Positions 9,537 through 19,703 of a stretch of 64,000 bases of DNA are shown in pieces. The DNA is from Ensifer sp. IC3342 (GTDB lineage Bacteria; Pseudomonadota; Alphaproteobacteria; Rhizobiales; Rhizobiaceae): the NCBI RefSeq assembly GCF_020193655.1, contig NZ_JADYVE010000001.1, positions 248,001-312,000 of the forward strand, given 5' to 3'. The notes below the pieces were generated by a model. It saw only the letters and a list, made by a program, of their open reading frames with translations, did no database searches and was not told the DNA's origin. The position numbers were made by a program, and so were the translations under genes. Numbering within the stretch: position 1 is the first letter of the stretch; each line of letters opens with the position of its first letter.

Positions 9537-11738
9537 TTACTTGCGCCAACCGCTTTTCCAGCCGGCTATCAGCTTTGGTGCACTGGATTTCAGAGCCTCG
9601 CCCCGACCAGAGAGGCTGGGGTTGGTCATGAAATAATGCTGCGCATTGAACGGCTCGGCATCCTTGCCGACTTCCATGCGGCGCGACGTGCCGTCCGGAA
9701 GAATCTCGTAGCTCTGCTGGTTGTCGATGAGGTTGCCCAGCATGATCTGCGAAAGAACCTGTTCGTGCACAGTCCGGTTGATGAGAGGCACTAGCGTCTC
9801 GACCCGCCGATCCAGATTGCGCGGCATCATATCCGCCGAGCCGATATAGACAAGTGCATTTTCGGACGGAAGGCCATGACCATTGCCGAAGCAGAATATG
9901 CGCGAATGCTCAAGGAAGCGGCCGACGATCGACTTGACGCGGATATTGTCGGACAGGCCGGGCACCTGCGGACGCAGGCAGCAGATGCCACGCACGACGA
10001 GGTCGATTTCGACTCCGGCACGGCTTGCCTTGTAGAGTGAGTCGATGATTTCCGGATCGACGAGCGAATTCATCTTCATCCAGATCGCGGCAGGACGGCC
10101 CGCCTCTGCATGCCCGATCTCTTCCTCAATATGCTTGAGGATCCGCGGGCGCAGCGTGTGCGGCGAGACCGCCAGCTTCATGCCCGCTTCCGGTTCTCCA
10201 TAGCCCGTGATGAAATTGAAGATGTTCGCCATGTCGTGGGCGATCACCGGATTGCAGGTGAAGAATGAAAGATCGGTGTAGATCTTCGCAGTCACCGGGT
10301 GATAGTTGCCGGTGCCGAGGTGGCAATAGGTCCTGAGCTTGCCTTCCTCCCGGCGGACAACCATCGACATCTTGGCGTGCGTTTTCAGCTCGATGAATCC
10401 GAAGACGACCTGAACGCCAGCGCGCTCCAGATCGCGCGCCCAGCGGATGTTTGCCTCTTCATCGAATCGCGCCTTAAGCTCGACAAGCGCCGTCACCGAC
10501 TTGCCTGCGTCGGCGGCATCGATCAGGGCACGCACGATCGGGCTGTCATTCGAGGTGCGGTAGAGCGTCTGCTTGATCGCCAGCACATCCGGATCGCGCG
10601 CCGCCTGCAGCAGGAACTGCACGACCACGTCGAAGGATTCGTAGGGGTGATGGACCACCATGTCCTTTTCGCGGATCGCCGCCAGGCAATCGCCGGCATG
10701 CTCGCGCACGCGCTCGGGGAAGCGCGGATTGTAAGGCTCGAAGCGCAGATCTTCGCGTGGCGCCTTGGTGATTTCCGAAAGCGTGTTGAGCGCAAGAAGG
10801 CCTGGCAGCACAGCGATGCGGTTATCCGGAACCCCGAGCTCCTGCACCACGAACTGGCGCAGTGATGCCGGCATTTCCGAATCCGTCTCGATGCGGATGA
10901 CCGAACCGCGACGGCGGCGCTTGAGGGCCGTCTCAAAGAAGCGGACGAGGTCTTCTGCCTCTTCCTCGACTTCGATATCGCTGTCACGAATGATACGGAA
11001 GGTTCCCGAACCCTGCACCTCGTAGCCCGGGAACAGGCGGTCGATGAACTGGCTGACCACGTCCTCAAGGGTGATGTAACGGATGACGTTCTTCACATCC
11101 GGCAGGCGGATAAACCGGTCGAGCGCCACCGGAAGGCGCAACAGCGCCGTCATCGGCTCGCGACCCGTCTTGCTGACGAGCTGCAGCCCGATCGAAAAGC
11201 CGAGATTGGGGATGAACGGGAAAGGATGCGCTGGATCGATCGACAGCGGCGTCAACACCGGGAAAATCGACTGATCGAATTCGTTGGCAAGCCAGCTCCG
11301 GTCCTGCGCCGACAACGAGGCGGGCCGGACGATGAGAATGTCTTCCTTCGCGAGATATTGCTGCAGGACGGCGAGCGAGGCCTGTTGCTCCATCTGCAGG
11401 TTGTCGATTTCCTTGAGGATATCATCGAGTTGTTCGGCCGGCGTCTTGCCGTCGGGGCTGCGAAGCGCAATCCCCTGACGCACCTGGCCTTCGATACCGG
11501 CGACGCGGACCATGAAGAACTCGTCAAGGTTAGCGGCCGAAATCGACAGGAAGCGGACACGCTCCAGCAAGGGATGCGCCGTGTTCAGCGTTTCCTCAAG
11601 GACGCGACGGTTGAACTGAAGCCAGGAGAATTCGCGATTGATAAAGCGCTCCGGGCTCGTCAGCAGGTCTATCTGCTCGGCAGACGTCTCGTGTTCGATG
11701 ATTGCAGACGTCGCGCTATCCATGCCCATCAGACCCAT
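9537..11738 (-). CDS. ppk1: Polyphosphate kinase 1
   Basis: Polymerises the gamma-phosphate of ATP into polyphosphate, reversibly. The 733 residues include the N domain ([16 protein letters not shown]), the head domain, and two phospholipase-D-like C domains. The phosphorylated His lies in [14 protein letters not shown], after [16 protein letters not shown], as in E. coli Ppk (H435). The start could be 11738 or the ATG at 11729, which is better spaced (11 bases) from GGAG. It sits 48 bases after hdaA and overlaps the ppx reading region only marginally. Confidence 0.95.
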   Translation of the reverse strand: MGLMGMDSATSAIIEHETSAEQIDLLTSPERFINREFSWLQFNRRVLEETLNTAHPLLERVRFLSISAANLDEFFMVRVAGIEGQVRQGIALRSPDGKTPAEQLDDILKEIDNLQMEQQASLAVLQQYLAKEDILIVRPASLSAQDRSWLANEFDQSIFPVLTPLSIDPAHPFPFIPNLGFSIGLQLVSKTGREPMTALLRLPVALDRFIRLPDVKNVIRYITLEDVVSQFIDRLFPGYEVQGSGTFRIIRDSDIEVEEEAEDLVRFFETALKRRRRGSVIRIETDSEMPASLRQFVVQELGVPDNRIAVLPGLLALNTLSEITKAPREDLRFEPYNPRFPERVREHAGDCLAAIREKDMVVHHPYESFDVVVQFLLQAARDPDVLAIKQTLYRTSNDSPIVRALIDAADAGKSVTALVELKARFDEEANIRWARDLERAGVQVVFGFIELKTHAKMSMVVRREEGKLRTYCHLGTGNYHPVTAKIYTDLSFFTCNPVIAHDMANIFNFITGYGEPEAGMKLAVSPHTLRPRILKHIEEEIGHAEAGRPAAIWMKMNSLVDPEIIDSLYKASRAGVEIDLVVRGICCLRPQVPGLSDNIRVKSIVGRFLEHSRIFCFGNGHGLPSENALVYIGSADMMPRNLDRRVETLVPLINRTVHEQVLSQIMLGNLIDNQQSYEILPDGTSRRMEVGKDAEPFNAQHYFMTNPSLSGRGEALKSSAPKLIAGWKSGWRK

Positions 11739-11786
11739 TACTCCAACCTTGCGACCTACCCCACTTTGACGACGGAACTGTGACAG

Positions 11787-12476
11787 TCAATCGGGCAGGT
11801 GGGGATTTCCAAGTTCCGCGAGCACTTCCGCCGCGAGGGTGCGTGTCAGACGCGTGCCACGGGCAAGTGCCAGGCGGTCCAGTCGCTCGACGATCGTTTG
11901 CGCCGCCTCCAGCGAACGCTCCATGCGCGCTACGATATAGCCGACAAGACGTTCATCGACGAAAAGCTGGCGATCGGCAAAGAGCTTCACGAGCACCTGC
12001 GTCAACAGCTCGTCGTCAGGCTCGCCGATTTCGACGACCGTCGCTGCCTTCAGGCGCGAGCGAAGATCCGGAAGCGTCACCGGCCATGACATCGGCCAGA
12101 GGCGCGATGTCATCAGCAGCGCGGTACCGTGCTGGCGCACGCTGTTGATGACATGGAAGAGCGCCGTGTCATCGAAGCCCTGGCGATCGGCATCCTCGAA
12201 GAGGACCGGCTTTCTCGCGGCAATGTCGGCGGCATCCGAGCCGGCGATGGGATGTATCGTCTCAGCCCCCGCCCTCTCCCGCCAGATGCTGGCAAGGTGC
12301 GACTTCCCAGAACCGACCGGTCCGGCGATGATGACGACAGGTGATGGCCAATCCGGCCAATGGTCGACGATAGCGATGGCAGCGCTCAGCCGGTCGGAAA
12401 CGAGCAGATCCTCGCGACCGGTTGCCGGGTCGTGGCCGAAGGCGAGCGGCAGTTGTTCGAACGGACGTCTTGTCAT
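11787..12476 (-). CDS. hdaA: DnaA-related replication regulator HdaA
   Basis: Promotes hydrolysis of DnaA-bound ATP at the loaded sliding clamp, preventing re-initiation of chromosome replication. The 229 residues begin MTRRPFEQLPLAFGHD, which contains a beta-clamp-binding motif (QLPLAF), followed by an AAA+ core with Walker A GPVGSGKSHL and sensor region SRLWPMSW. The DNA-binding domain of DnaA is absent, as expected for Hda. The start at 12476 lies 26 bases after the stop of the AI-2E-family permease, suggesting one operon. Confidence 0.92.
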   Translation of the reverse strand: MTRRPFEQLPLAFGHDPATGREDLLVSDRLSAAIAIVDHWPDWPSPVVIIAGPVGSGKSHLASIWRERAGAETIHPIAGSDAADIAARKPVLFEDADRQGFDDTALFHVINSVRQHGTALLMTSRLWPMSWPVTLPDLRSRLKAATVVEIGEPDDELLTQVLVKLFADRQLFVDERLVGYIVARMERSLEAAQTIVERLDRLALARGTRLTRTLAAEVLAELGNPHLPD

Positions 12477-12501
12477 GCTGTACTCTGGACAATCGCGTGA
12501 C

Positions 12502-13623
12502 TCAGCCGGGCTCCTGGCCTTCCGACTGCTTCTCCGCTTCTGTCCTATGCCCGTGATAGAGATCACTATCAAGGTACCGCTGTATGCCGAAGCGGACAAG
12601 GACGCCGATCGCGGCAGCGGCCGGCACAGCGACGAGAAGACCGACGAAGCCGAAGAGAGCACCGAAGGCGAGCAGGGCGAACATCAGCCAGACAGGATGG
12701 AGACCGACGCTCTTGCCCACCAGTTTCGGCTGCAGAATGTTGCCCTCGAGGAACTGGCCGCTGAAGAACACGGCCAACACCAGCAAGATCGTAAGATAAT
12801 TCGGCCAGAACTGGACCAGCGCTACGCCGACGGCCAGCACGAGACCAACCATCGAACCGACATAGGGGATGAAGCTGATCATGCCGGCGAAAAAGCCGAT
12901 CAGCAGCCCGAAGTTGAGACCGACGAGCGAAAGCCCGACGGCATAGTAGAGGCCGAGGATGATGCACAGCGAACCCTGGCCGCGAACGAAGCCGGCAATG
13001 GTCGTGTTCATGTCGCGGGCAATCTGGCGGACGACGTCGACGTAGTCGCGCGGCACCCAGCTGTCGACCTTCTCGACCATGTGGTCCCAGTCGAGCAGCA
13101 GATAGAAGGCCACGACCGGCGTGATGATAAAGAGCGAAAGGATGTCCAGCAGCGCCAAGCCGGAGTTCCACAATTGCTGGAACAGCGTGCCGAGAAAACT
13201 TGCGCCCTGTTCGAGCAGCTTGGCCGAGTTCTGCTTGATCGCCGTCATCTGGTCCGCGAGCCAATCCGGAAGCAGCGCCGTCTGGCTGTCGGTGAGGAAG
13301 GCCTGAAGGCTGGCGATATAGCCGGGCATCTTCTGGATGAAATCAGCCGCTTGTGTGAAGATCAGGGGGATGACGATGATCAAGGACAGCGCAAACAACA
13401 CGACGAAGGCAACAAGGATGACTATCGTCGCCATCAACCGGCTGAGGCCTAGACGCTGCAGCCGGTCGGCGACCGGATCGAGGAAATAGGCGAGCGCCAT
13501 GCCGGCGAGAAACGGCAGCAGGATCGAGCTGAAGAGCGTCAGGAAGACGATGAAGCCGGCAAGCACCAGCAGCCAGAAGACGACCTGGCGCTTAAGACTG
13601 ACACCGCTGACCTGACTGCCCAT
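12502..13623 (-). CDS. AI-2E family (PerM-like) transporter
   Basis: A 373-residue membrane protein beginning [20 protein letters not shown] with about eight predicted helices. It has the family phrases [26 protein letters not shown] and [12 protein letters not shown]. Relatives export AI-2 (TqsA) or act as Na+/H+ antiporters, so the substrate cannot be assigned. The ATG at 13623 was chosen over a TTG 84 bases upstream because a promoter candidate overlaps that upstream part. It precedes hdaA, a pairing I recall from other alphaproteobacteria. Confidence 0.88.
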   Translation of the reverse strand: MGSQVSGVSLKRQVVFWLLVLAGFIVFLTLFSSILLPFLAGMALAYFLDPVADRLQRLGLSRLMATIVILVAFVVLFALSLIIVIPLIFTQAADFIQKMPGYIASLQAFLTDSQTALLPDWLADQMTAIKQNSAKLLEQGASFLGTLFQQLWNSGLALLDILSLFIITPVVAFYLLLDWDHMVEKVDSWVPRDYVDVVRQIARDMNTTIAGFVRGQGSLCIILGLYYAVGLSLVGLNFGLLIGFFAGMISFIPYVGSMVGLVLAVGVALVQFWPNYLTILLVLAVFFSGQFLEGNILQPKLVGKSVGLHPVWLMFALLAFGALFGFVGLLVAVPAAAAIGVLVRFGIQRYLDSDLYHGHRTEAEKQSEGQEPG

Positions 13624-13678
13624 TGCGTTCCCCGTCCCGCGTCTGGCGCAAGCGCCTCGCGTTCCATCCATTTGGACG

Positions 13679-13707
13679 AGATAGGGCGCGGTGCGCACAA
13701 TGGTCAA
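13679..13707 (-). promoter_or_regulatory. Candidate promoter of the permease-hdaA unit
   Basis: On the minus strand TTGACC (13707-13702, preceded by C) and CTATCT (13684-13679) are separated by 17 bases, a close fit to the rhizobial TTGACN-N17-CTATNN pattern. Transcription would begin about 50 bases before the permease ATG. Confidence 0.55.
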
Positions 13708-13874
13708 GCCCGGCGCTTTTTAAGCGGAGGCAAATCGGGCCCTCGCCGATCGAAACGCGCTGGGATGCGGGTAAAATGGCAAAAAAAGCCGGCAAGCGCC
13801 GGCAGTCGGCTTGCACTCCTTGTCCCGCCGTGCCAATCGCATCCGCAAAATTCGACGAGCCTTGGAGAACGAGC

Positions 13875-14945
13875 ATGAGCCAGTCGGGCAAGAACGGCCT
13901 CACCTATAGCGACGCAGGCGTCGACATCGATGCCGGCAACCTGATGGTGGAGAAGATCAAACCCCATGTGCGCTCTACACGACGCCCGGGCGCCGATGGC
14001 GAGATTGGCGGTTTCGGCGGTCTCTTCGACCTCAAGGCTGCCGGTTTCACCGACCCGGTTCTGGTTGCCGCGAACGACGGCGTCGGCACCAAGCTCAAGA
14101 TCGCCATCGATGCGAACAAGCACGATACGGTCGGCATCGATCTCGTCGCCATGTGCGTCAACGATCTCGTCGTACAGGGCGCGGAACCGCTATTTTTCCT
14201 CGACTATTTCGCGACCGGCAAGCTCGACCCTGACCAGGGTGCCGCGATCGTCGCCGGTATCGCTGCCGGATGTCGCGATGCTGGCTGCGCGTTGATCGGC
14301 GGGGAGACTGCCGAAATGCCGGGCATGTATGCCGGCGGTGACTACGATCTCGCCGGCTTCGCCGTCGGCGCGGCCGAGCGCGGCCAGCTGCTGCCGGCGG
14401 GCGACATCGCAGAAGGTGACGTCATCCTCGGCCTCGCGTCCTCCGGCGTGCACTCGAACGGCTACTCGCTGGTGCGCAAGATCGTTGCGCTGTCGGGACT
14501 GGCTTGGGACGCGCCGGCTCCCTTCGGTGAAGGCACACTCGCCGATCTCCTGCTGACGCCGACGCGCATCTACGTGAAGCCGTTGCTGAAGGCGATCCGC
14601 GAGACGGGAGCGATCAAGGCGCTCGCGCACATCACCGGCGGTGGATTTCCGGAAAACATCCCGCGCGTGCTGCCGAAGCACCTTGCCGCCGAGATTGACC
14701 TCGACGTAATCAAGCCGCCGGCCGTCTTCTCCTGGCTCGCCAGGACAGGCGGCGTCGCCGCCAATGAGATGCTGCGCACGTTCAACTGCGGCGTCGGCAT
14801 GATCGCCGTCGTTCCGGCGACGGAGGCGGAAAAGGTCACGACGGTACTCACGGGCGAAGGCGAGACGGTCTTCACTCTCGGCCGCATGGTCGCGCGCGCC
14901 GAGGGCGCCGCGGGCACGATCTACAAGGGCAGCCTCTCCCTATGA
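13875..14945 (+). CDS. purM: Phosphoribosylformylglycinamidine cyclo-ligase
   Basis: AIR synthetase, fifth step of purine synthesis; uses ATP to close the imidazole ring. The 356 residues begin [22 protein letters not shown] and contain the glycine-rich loop [22 protein letters not shown] and [13 protein letters not shown], all typical of PurM. The ATG at 13875 has GGAG about 8 bases upstream. It overlaps purN by the four bases ATGA, indicating translational coupling, and is divergent from the permease-hdaA operon. Confidence 0.97.
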   Translation: MSQSGKNGLTYSDAGVDIDAGNLMVEKIKPHVRSTRRPGADGEIGGFGGLFDLKAAGFTDPVLVAANDGVGTKLKIAIDANKHDTVGIDLVAMCVNDLVVQGAEPLFFLDYFATGKLDPDQGAAIVAGIAAGCRDAGCALIGGETAEMPGMYAGGDYDLAGFAVGAAERGQLLPAGDIAEGDVILGLASSGVHSNGYSLVRKIVALSGLAWDAPAPFGEGTLADLLLTPTRIYVKPLLKAIRETGAIKALAHITGGGFPENIPRVLPKHLAAEIDLDVIKPPAVFSWLARTGGVAANEMLRTFNCGVGMIAVVPATEAEKVTTVLTGEGETVFTLGRMVARAEGAAGTIYKGSLSL

Positions 14946-15604
14946 GCACGATGACGGCTAAGAAGCGGGTCGTCGTCTTCATTTCCGGCGGCGGCTCGAA
15001 CATGCTTTCGCTGGCGAAGGCAGCAGCAGAACCGGACTTCCCCGCCGAGGTCATTGCCGTGATTGCTGACAAGGCGGAAGCCGGTGGCCTGGCCAAAGCG
15101 GCCGCCCTCGGCATCCCGACCTTTTCGTTCGTCCGAAAGGATTTCGACAGCAAGGAAGCGCACGAAGCGGCGATCCTAGCTGAACTCGACCGGCTCCGGC
15201 CGGATATCATCTGCCTTGCCGGCTACATGCGGCTGCTGTCGGCAGCCTTTATCCAGCGTCATGAGGGTCACATCCTCAATATTCATCCGTCGCTTCTGCC
15301 GCTGTTTCCCGGGCTCCACACCCACCAGCGGGCGATCGATGCCGGCATGAGGCTTGCCGGCTGCACGGTTCATTTTGTCACCGAAGGCATGGACGACGGC
15401 CCGATCATCGCCCAGGCAGCAGTTCCGGTTCTCGCCGGCGATACAGCGGAAACGCTTGCCGCGCGCGTTCTGACGGTCGAACACAAGACCTATCCAATGG
15501 CGCTGAGGCTCGTTGCCGAGGGCAAGGTCGAAATGAAAGATGGGCGGGCCGCAAGCCACGCCGTCGGCGAGGCGTCGGGTATCCTCGTTTCTCCGGCAAT
15601 CTGA
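14942..15604 (+). CDS. purN: Phosphoribosylglycinamide formyltransferase
   Basis: GAR transformylase; transfers a formyl group from 10-formyl-THF in purine synthesis. The 220 residues show the N-terminal phosphate loop SGGGSNM and the catalytic triad N113, H115 ([12 protein letters not shown]) and D151 (EGMDDGPII), offset by seven from E. coli PurN. The start overlaps the purM stop (ATGA). It converges on acvB after 17 bases. Confidence 0.97.
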   Translation: MSTMTAKKRVVVFISGGGSNMLSLAKAAAEPDFPAEVIAVIADKAEAGGLAKAAALGIPTFSFVRKDFDSKEAHEAAILAELDRLRPDIICLAGYMRLLSAAFIQRHEGHILNIHPSLLPLFPGLHTHQRAIDAGMRLAGCTVHFVTEGMDDGPIIAQAAVPVLAGDTAETLAARVLTVEHKTYPMALRLVAEGKVEMKDGRAASHAVGEASGILVSPAI

Positions 15605-15621
15605 ACAGAGGTCGTTCCGCG

Positions 15622-16995
15622 TCACCTCGCCGCCGCGAGCCGCCGGTCGAGCGCGTCGAGCACGCGGCGTGTCAAGGCGGGATAGTCCTCGTCGAAATGG
15701 TGACCACCCTCGATGGCGACCACGTCCACGCCTGAAGATTTCAGTCCCGGGCAAGCGTCGTCGTCCTCCTCCGTACCGTAGATGCATTGGACGAGCGACG
15801 GGTCGATTGCCTTGATATCGTCAACCGGGTCGCCCCCCTCGCCCTCCGCACCCAGCCAGCCGAGAACCGAAATCTTGTAGTCGGCATGATGCGAGAGCGC
15901 CATGAGCGTGAGCTGGCGCACGCGCGCGCGATCCGCCGGCGGGAGCAGGTTGTAGGTGCGCGGCAGGATGTCGGCACCGAAGGAATATCCGATCAAGAGC
16001 ACGTTTCGGACATTCCATCGCTTCTGATAATAGGTGATGATCCGAGCAAGATCGTCGGCGGCCCCTTGCGGCTGGCGTTCGGACCAGAAATAGCGTAGCG
16101 AATCCACGCCCACGACCGGAACGCCCTCTCGCTGCAGGACATTGCCGACCTCCTTGTCGATATCCCGCCAGCCACCGTCACCCGAATAGACCACCGCCAT
16201 CGTGTCACGCGTGGGCTTCGTATCGAGGATTGTCAGCGGAAGGCCGAAAGGGTTTTCGGCTTCCCCGCTCTCTGCAAGGGCCCCGGAGAGTGCATCCGAA
16301 AGCGCCTTATAGGCATCGTCCCCGGTATCGCGCGTTTGAACGTCCGGATGTTTGGCGACGAGTGCAGCCACGTGATCCTTTCCCGCGGCAGACGCAGCGG
16401 GCGAAAACGTAACCGTCACGGGGTCGGGCAACGATCCGTCGGTCAAACCGTAGACCATGCGTTCCCCCTTTCGAACTTTCTCGGCCGGCGTACAGAGCTG
16501 CTTCGTCAATGCGATGCCCTCTTCGGGATCGACCGCAAGCGTCTGACCGATGGTCGCGGCCGGGGATTGCGCGGCGATCGCTAGCGCCATGGCCCCGCCG
16601 GCGCCGACGCCCGCGACGATCGGCGGTTGATAGGCGCTGCTTTTCGCAGCGCGCTGAACCTGCTGGCTCAGCGATTCGATATCCGAGACCGTGTAGATGC
16701 AGTCGCCGTCATCCTTGGCAAGCGAATCGAGATATGCCCTGAGATCGATGCCGATAACGAGCGCCTTGTCGTTTGTAAGCGCACGCGCGACCCCGTCTTC
16801 CCTCGCGGTCCATCCGGCGGCATCCGAAAGGAGCACAACAACCGCAGAAGCCTCGTCCCTGGGGAACAGGATATGCGGCGACGGGATCATGCCGGTTTCG
16901 AATTGCGGCGCGTCGTCGGCCCAGGCAGGCAACGAGGCTGCTGCAAACAGCGCCGCGGAAAGGGCGCACTTCCAGATCTTTCTGATACCGGTCAT
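15622..16995 (-). CDS. acvB: AcvB/VirJ family periplasmic serine hydrolase
   Basis: A 457-residue exported protein with a signal peptide (about residues 1-27, ending PAWA). It has two alpha/beta-hydrolase-like halves; the C-terminal VirJ domain contains the nucleophile elbow GYSFGAD and a late catalytic-type His in EGGHHFDEDY. Agrobacterium AcvB has been described as hydrolysing lysyl-phosphatidylglycerol, the product of LpiA. It overlaps the lpiA stop by ATGA, which matches that substrate relationship. AcvB was first known for T-DNA transfer and acid tolerance. Confidence 0.92.
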   Translation of the reverse strand: MTGIRKIWKCALSAALFAAASLPAWADDAPQFETGMIPSPHILFPRDEASAVVVLLSDAAGWTAREDGVARALTNDKALVIGIDLRAYLDSLAKDDGDCIYTVSDIESLSQQVQRAAKSSAYQPPIVAGVGAGGAMALAIAAQSPAATIGQTLAVDPEEGIALTKQLCTPAEKVRKGERMVYGLTDGSLPDPVTVTFSPAASAAGKDHVAALVAKHPDVQTRDTGDDAYKALSDALSGALAESGEAENPFGLPLTILDTKPTRDTMAVVYSGDGGWRDIDKEVGNVLQREGVPVVGVDSLRYFWSERQPQGAADDLARIITYYQKRWNVRNVLLIGYSFGADILPRTYNLLPPADRARVRQLTLMALSHHADYKISVLGWLGAEGEGGDPVDDIKAIDPSLVQCIYGTEEDDDACPGLKSSGVDVVAIEGGHHFDEDYPALTRRVLDALDRRLAAAR

Positions 16996-19634
16996 TTCCT
17001 TATCACTCCCTTGAGACCGCCGCCGATGAGGAACGTTGCGTCCATCAAAGCCAGGATCGGGTTGAGCCCACCGCTCGCCACAAGATAGCGGGGTTGCCAA
17101 CGCGGGTGGAACTTGGACTTGAAGGCGCGCAAGCCCTTGAAGTTGTAGAAGCGTTCGCCGTGTTCGAAAAATGCTCGGCCGGCTCGATCCCACACGGGTG
17201 CTATCTGCCGGGAAGACATGCCGGAAAGCGGCGCCATGCCGAGATTGAAGCGCCGGTAGCCTTGCGCCTTGAGGTATTCCATTAGCTGTACGAACAGGAA
17301 GTCCATCGAACCTTTGGGGGCGTCCGGCGAGAAACGCATCAGGTCGATCGAGCCCTCCTCCTTGGTCGCGGTCGTGAGGATATTGGCGAAGGCAACGATG
17401 CGTCCCGCGCATTTGAGGACAGCGACCGGCTGCGCCGCCAGGTATTGGAGATCGAAGGCTCCGAGGGAGAAACCCTTCTCCCGTGCGCTATGATGCGCAA
17501 GCCAGGCATCCGAAACTGCCGCGAGTTCTGGCAGGATTGCCGGCACTGCCTCGGGCTCAACTATGGAAAATTCCAGGCCGTCGCGCTGGCCACGGCTTAC
17601 CCGCTGGCGCAGGTTTGCCCATTTTCCACCCTTCAACTCGAACCGCGTCAGGTCGACCTCGGCAAGCTCGCCCAATCGGAACGCCCGTAAGCCGGCGTCG
17701 GCGTAATAGGCGAGCCCCAGCGGCGAAACCTGGTAGAAGACTGCCCTGCAGCCATTGGCGCGCGCGGCCTCTATGAACTGCCAGATGAGATCCGGCCAAG
17801 CTTCCAAGGGACCGACGGGATCGAAAAGAGCGATCCAGGAACGTGCTCGCCGGCCGTACATAATGAAGGCGCGGCCGTCGGAGGAGAACATGACGCTCTT
17901 GTCGCCCATCCGCACGAGGTTGGCATCCGACATATCCTGGGCATCGACAATGGCGATCGCCCGCCCCAACGCCTCTTCCGATGCCGGCTCCACGCTCGTG
18001 GTGGCCGGGCGCATCAGGCTCCAGATGGCGATGGCGCTCGCCCCGATCGTAACCCCTAGGAAGGCACGAAGTCCGCGCGGCGCCTCGGCGGAAAACTCGA
18101 ACTGCCACCAGAGTTCGTGGCTGTATGCGACGTCGCGATAGACGAAGAGCAGGACGACGAACGCTCCCAGGCAGATGACGCCGATCGCCGTGAGCCACGG
18201 CGGCGTCAAAGCCTGACCGAACAGAGACGCGGGGCGAACGAACAGCCGGCGGCTGGCAAGCAGTCCGACGACAAAGAATACAAGCATGGCCGCTTCCGCC
18301 AGGGCCACCGCCTTCAGCAATGAAAGCAGCAGAGCAGCAGCAGCGATCACGACCGATGCCCACCAGGCACCGTCGAGGCGCAACACCAGGCCCCGCGCGA
18401 CGATGACCAGCGCCAGTCCGAGCAGGCTCGCGAGGAAATGCGCGCCCTCGACAAGCGGCAGCGGAACATAGCTCTCAAGAAACGCCAGGTTCTCGTCGGG
18501 CGTCGGCGTCACGCTCGACAGCACCAGCATGATGGCGAGTACGAGTGCCAATGTGGCCAGAAGCAATGGAGCAATCCGGCCACCTATCCGGCGCACGCTC
18601 GATGCCGCGGGGCGACCAGCAAGCTGACGTACCTCCACACCGACAATCACCACAATCGCAATCAGCAGCGGCAGCACGTGATAGATGAGACGGTAGAGAA
18701 CGAGCGCGCCGAGAATCGTGTCGACGTCCACCGCGCGGCCGAGCGTTGCAATCATCACCGCTTCGAAGACGCCGAGCCCCGCCGGCACATGGCTGAGCAC
18801 GCCGATGCCGACAGCGAACGAATAGACCGCCAGGAAGGCGGGCCAGCCGATCGTTCCCGACGGCAACAGGACGTAGAGAACGCTCGCGGATGCGGCAAGA
18901 TCGAGCGCTGTTACCAGAAACTGACGGGAGGTGGTTCTGGAGTCGGGCAGACGCAGCGTGAGGCGTCCGATGCTGACTTCGCGGCCTTCTCCGGCGAGGA
19001 TGAAGGTGGTCAACAGGCCGCCGAGCACCACGATGGCGATGATCCGCAGCCAGAACGGGTCAAGCCCGGTCAGCGGAGCGACATATTCGCCGACCGTCAG
19101 CAAGCTGAGGCAAGTGACCGTGGCAAGGCCAAGCCCGAAGGCAAGCGTCACGAAGGCGATGACGCCGGCTATCTCTTCCGGCTGCAGGCCGAGCCGGGAG
19201 TAGGACCGGTAGCGGATCGCCCCGCCGCTCAGGGGTCCGAAACCGGCCGTATTGCCGACGGCGTAGGCACAGGCGGCCGTGAGCGCTACATCCGCGTAAG
19301 GCAGCTTGCGCTTGACGTAGTCGAGGGCGGCGACATCGTAGAAAGTCAGCGCGAGAAAACTCAGGCCGGTGAACAGGACTGCAGCTGCGACCGACTTCCA
19401 ACTCGTGTCCGCCAATGCCGAGACGACTTCGTCATAATGCACCTCGGCGGTCAGATGGAAGATCGCCGCTCCGAACAGCGCGATCACGAGAAGCGTGCCG
19501 ACAGCGGAAAGATAGCGCTGATTGCGCCTCAGAAACGGTCTCCACCCCACTCTCGGCCTGCTGGTCTTGGGCTTCAATCTCGTGGGATGAGGAGGACGCC
19601 ATGTTTCGCCCGTGCCGTTGAAGAAGACACGCAA
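16992..19634 (-). CDS. lpiA: LpiA/MprF lysylphosphatidylglycerol synthase and flippase
   Basis: Transfers lysine from Lys-tRNA to phosphatidylglycerol and flips the product, making the membrane more cationic; known as low-pH-induced in rhizobia. The N-terminal half has about 13-14 membrane segments with the GNTAGFGPLSGGAIRYR motif. The C-terminal half is the DUF2156 catalytic domain (MGDKSVMFSSDGRAFIMYG to MAPLSGMSSRQIAP). The start is uncertain: TTG at 19634 (880 aa) or GTG at 19550 (852 aa), the latter with AGCAGG upstream and starting just before the first helix. It is coupled to acvB by ATGA. Confidence 0.93.
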   Translation of the reverse strand: MRVFFNGTGETWRPPHPTRLKPKTSRPRVGWRPFLRRNQRYLSAVGTLLVIALFGAAIFHLTAEVHYDEVVSALADTSWKSVAAAVLFTGLSFLALTFYDVAALDYVKRKLPYADVALTAACAYAVGNTAGFGPLSGGAIRYRSYSRLGLQPEEIAGVIAFVTLAFGLGLATVTCLSLLTVGEYVAPLTGLDPFWLRIIAIVVLGGLLTTFILAGEGREVSIGRLTLRLPDSRTTSRQFLVTALDLAASASVLYVLLPSGTIGWPAFLAVYSFAVGIGVLSHVPAGLGVFEAVMIATLGRAVDVDTILGALVLYRLIYHVLPLLIAIVVIVGVEVRQLAGRPAASSVRRIGGRIAPLLLATLALVLAIMLVLSSVTPTPDENLAFLESYVPLPLVEGAHFLASLLGLALVIVARGLVLRLDGAWWASVVIAAAALLLSLLKAVALAEAAMLVFFVVGLLASRRLFVRPASLFGQALTPPWLTAIGVICLGAFVVLLFVYRDVAYSHELWWQFEFSAEAPRGLRAFLGVTIGASAIAIWSLMRPATTSVEPASEEALGRAIAIVDAQDMSDANLVRMGDKSVMFSSDGRAFIMYGRRARSWIALFDPVGPLEAWPDLIWQFIEAARANGCRAVFYQVSPLGLAYYADAGLRAFRLGELAEVDLTRFELKGGKWANLRQRVSRGQRDGLEFSIVEPEAVPAILPELAAVSDAWLAHHSAREKGFSLGAFDLQYLAAQPVAVLKCAGRIVAFANILTTATKEEGSIDLMRFSPDAPKGSMDFLFVQLMEYLKAQGYRRFNLGMAPLSGMSSRQIAPVWDRAGRAFFEHGERFYNFKGLRAFKSKFHPRWQPRYLVASGGLNPILALMDATFLIGGGLKGVIRK

Positions 19635-19703
19635 GCTTTAACGCAACGCTAAACGATCAAAAAGTGAAAGATCGGTAATGTGAAACGCTGGCCAGCTATC
19701 CAG

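Noticed and set aside
12145..13452. Long plus-strand open frame opposite the permease and hdaA
   Set aside because: It is antisense to two recognised genes; its translation is extremely charged (Asp, Glu, His, Gln runs) with no fold signature, as expected from the complement of a GC-rich membrane-protein gene.
18438..19652. A 404-codon plus-strand frame opposite lpiA
   Set aside because: Highly polar antisense translation against a clear membrane-protein gene.
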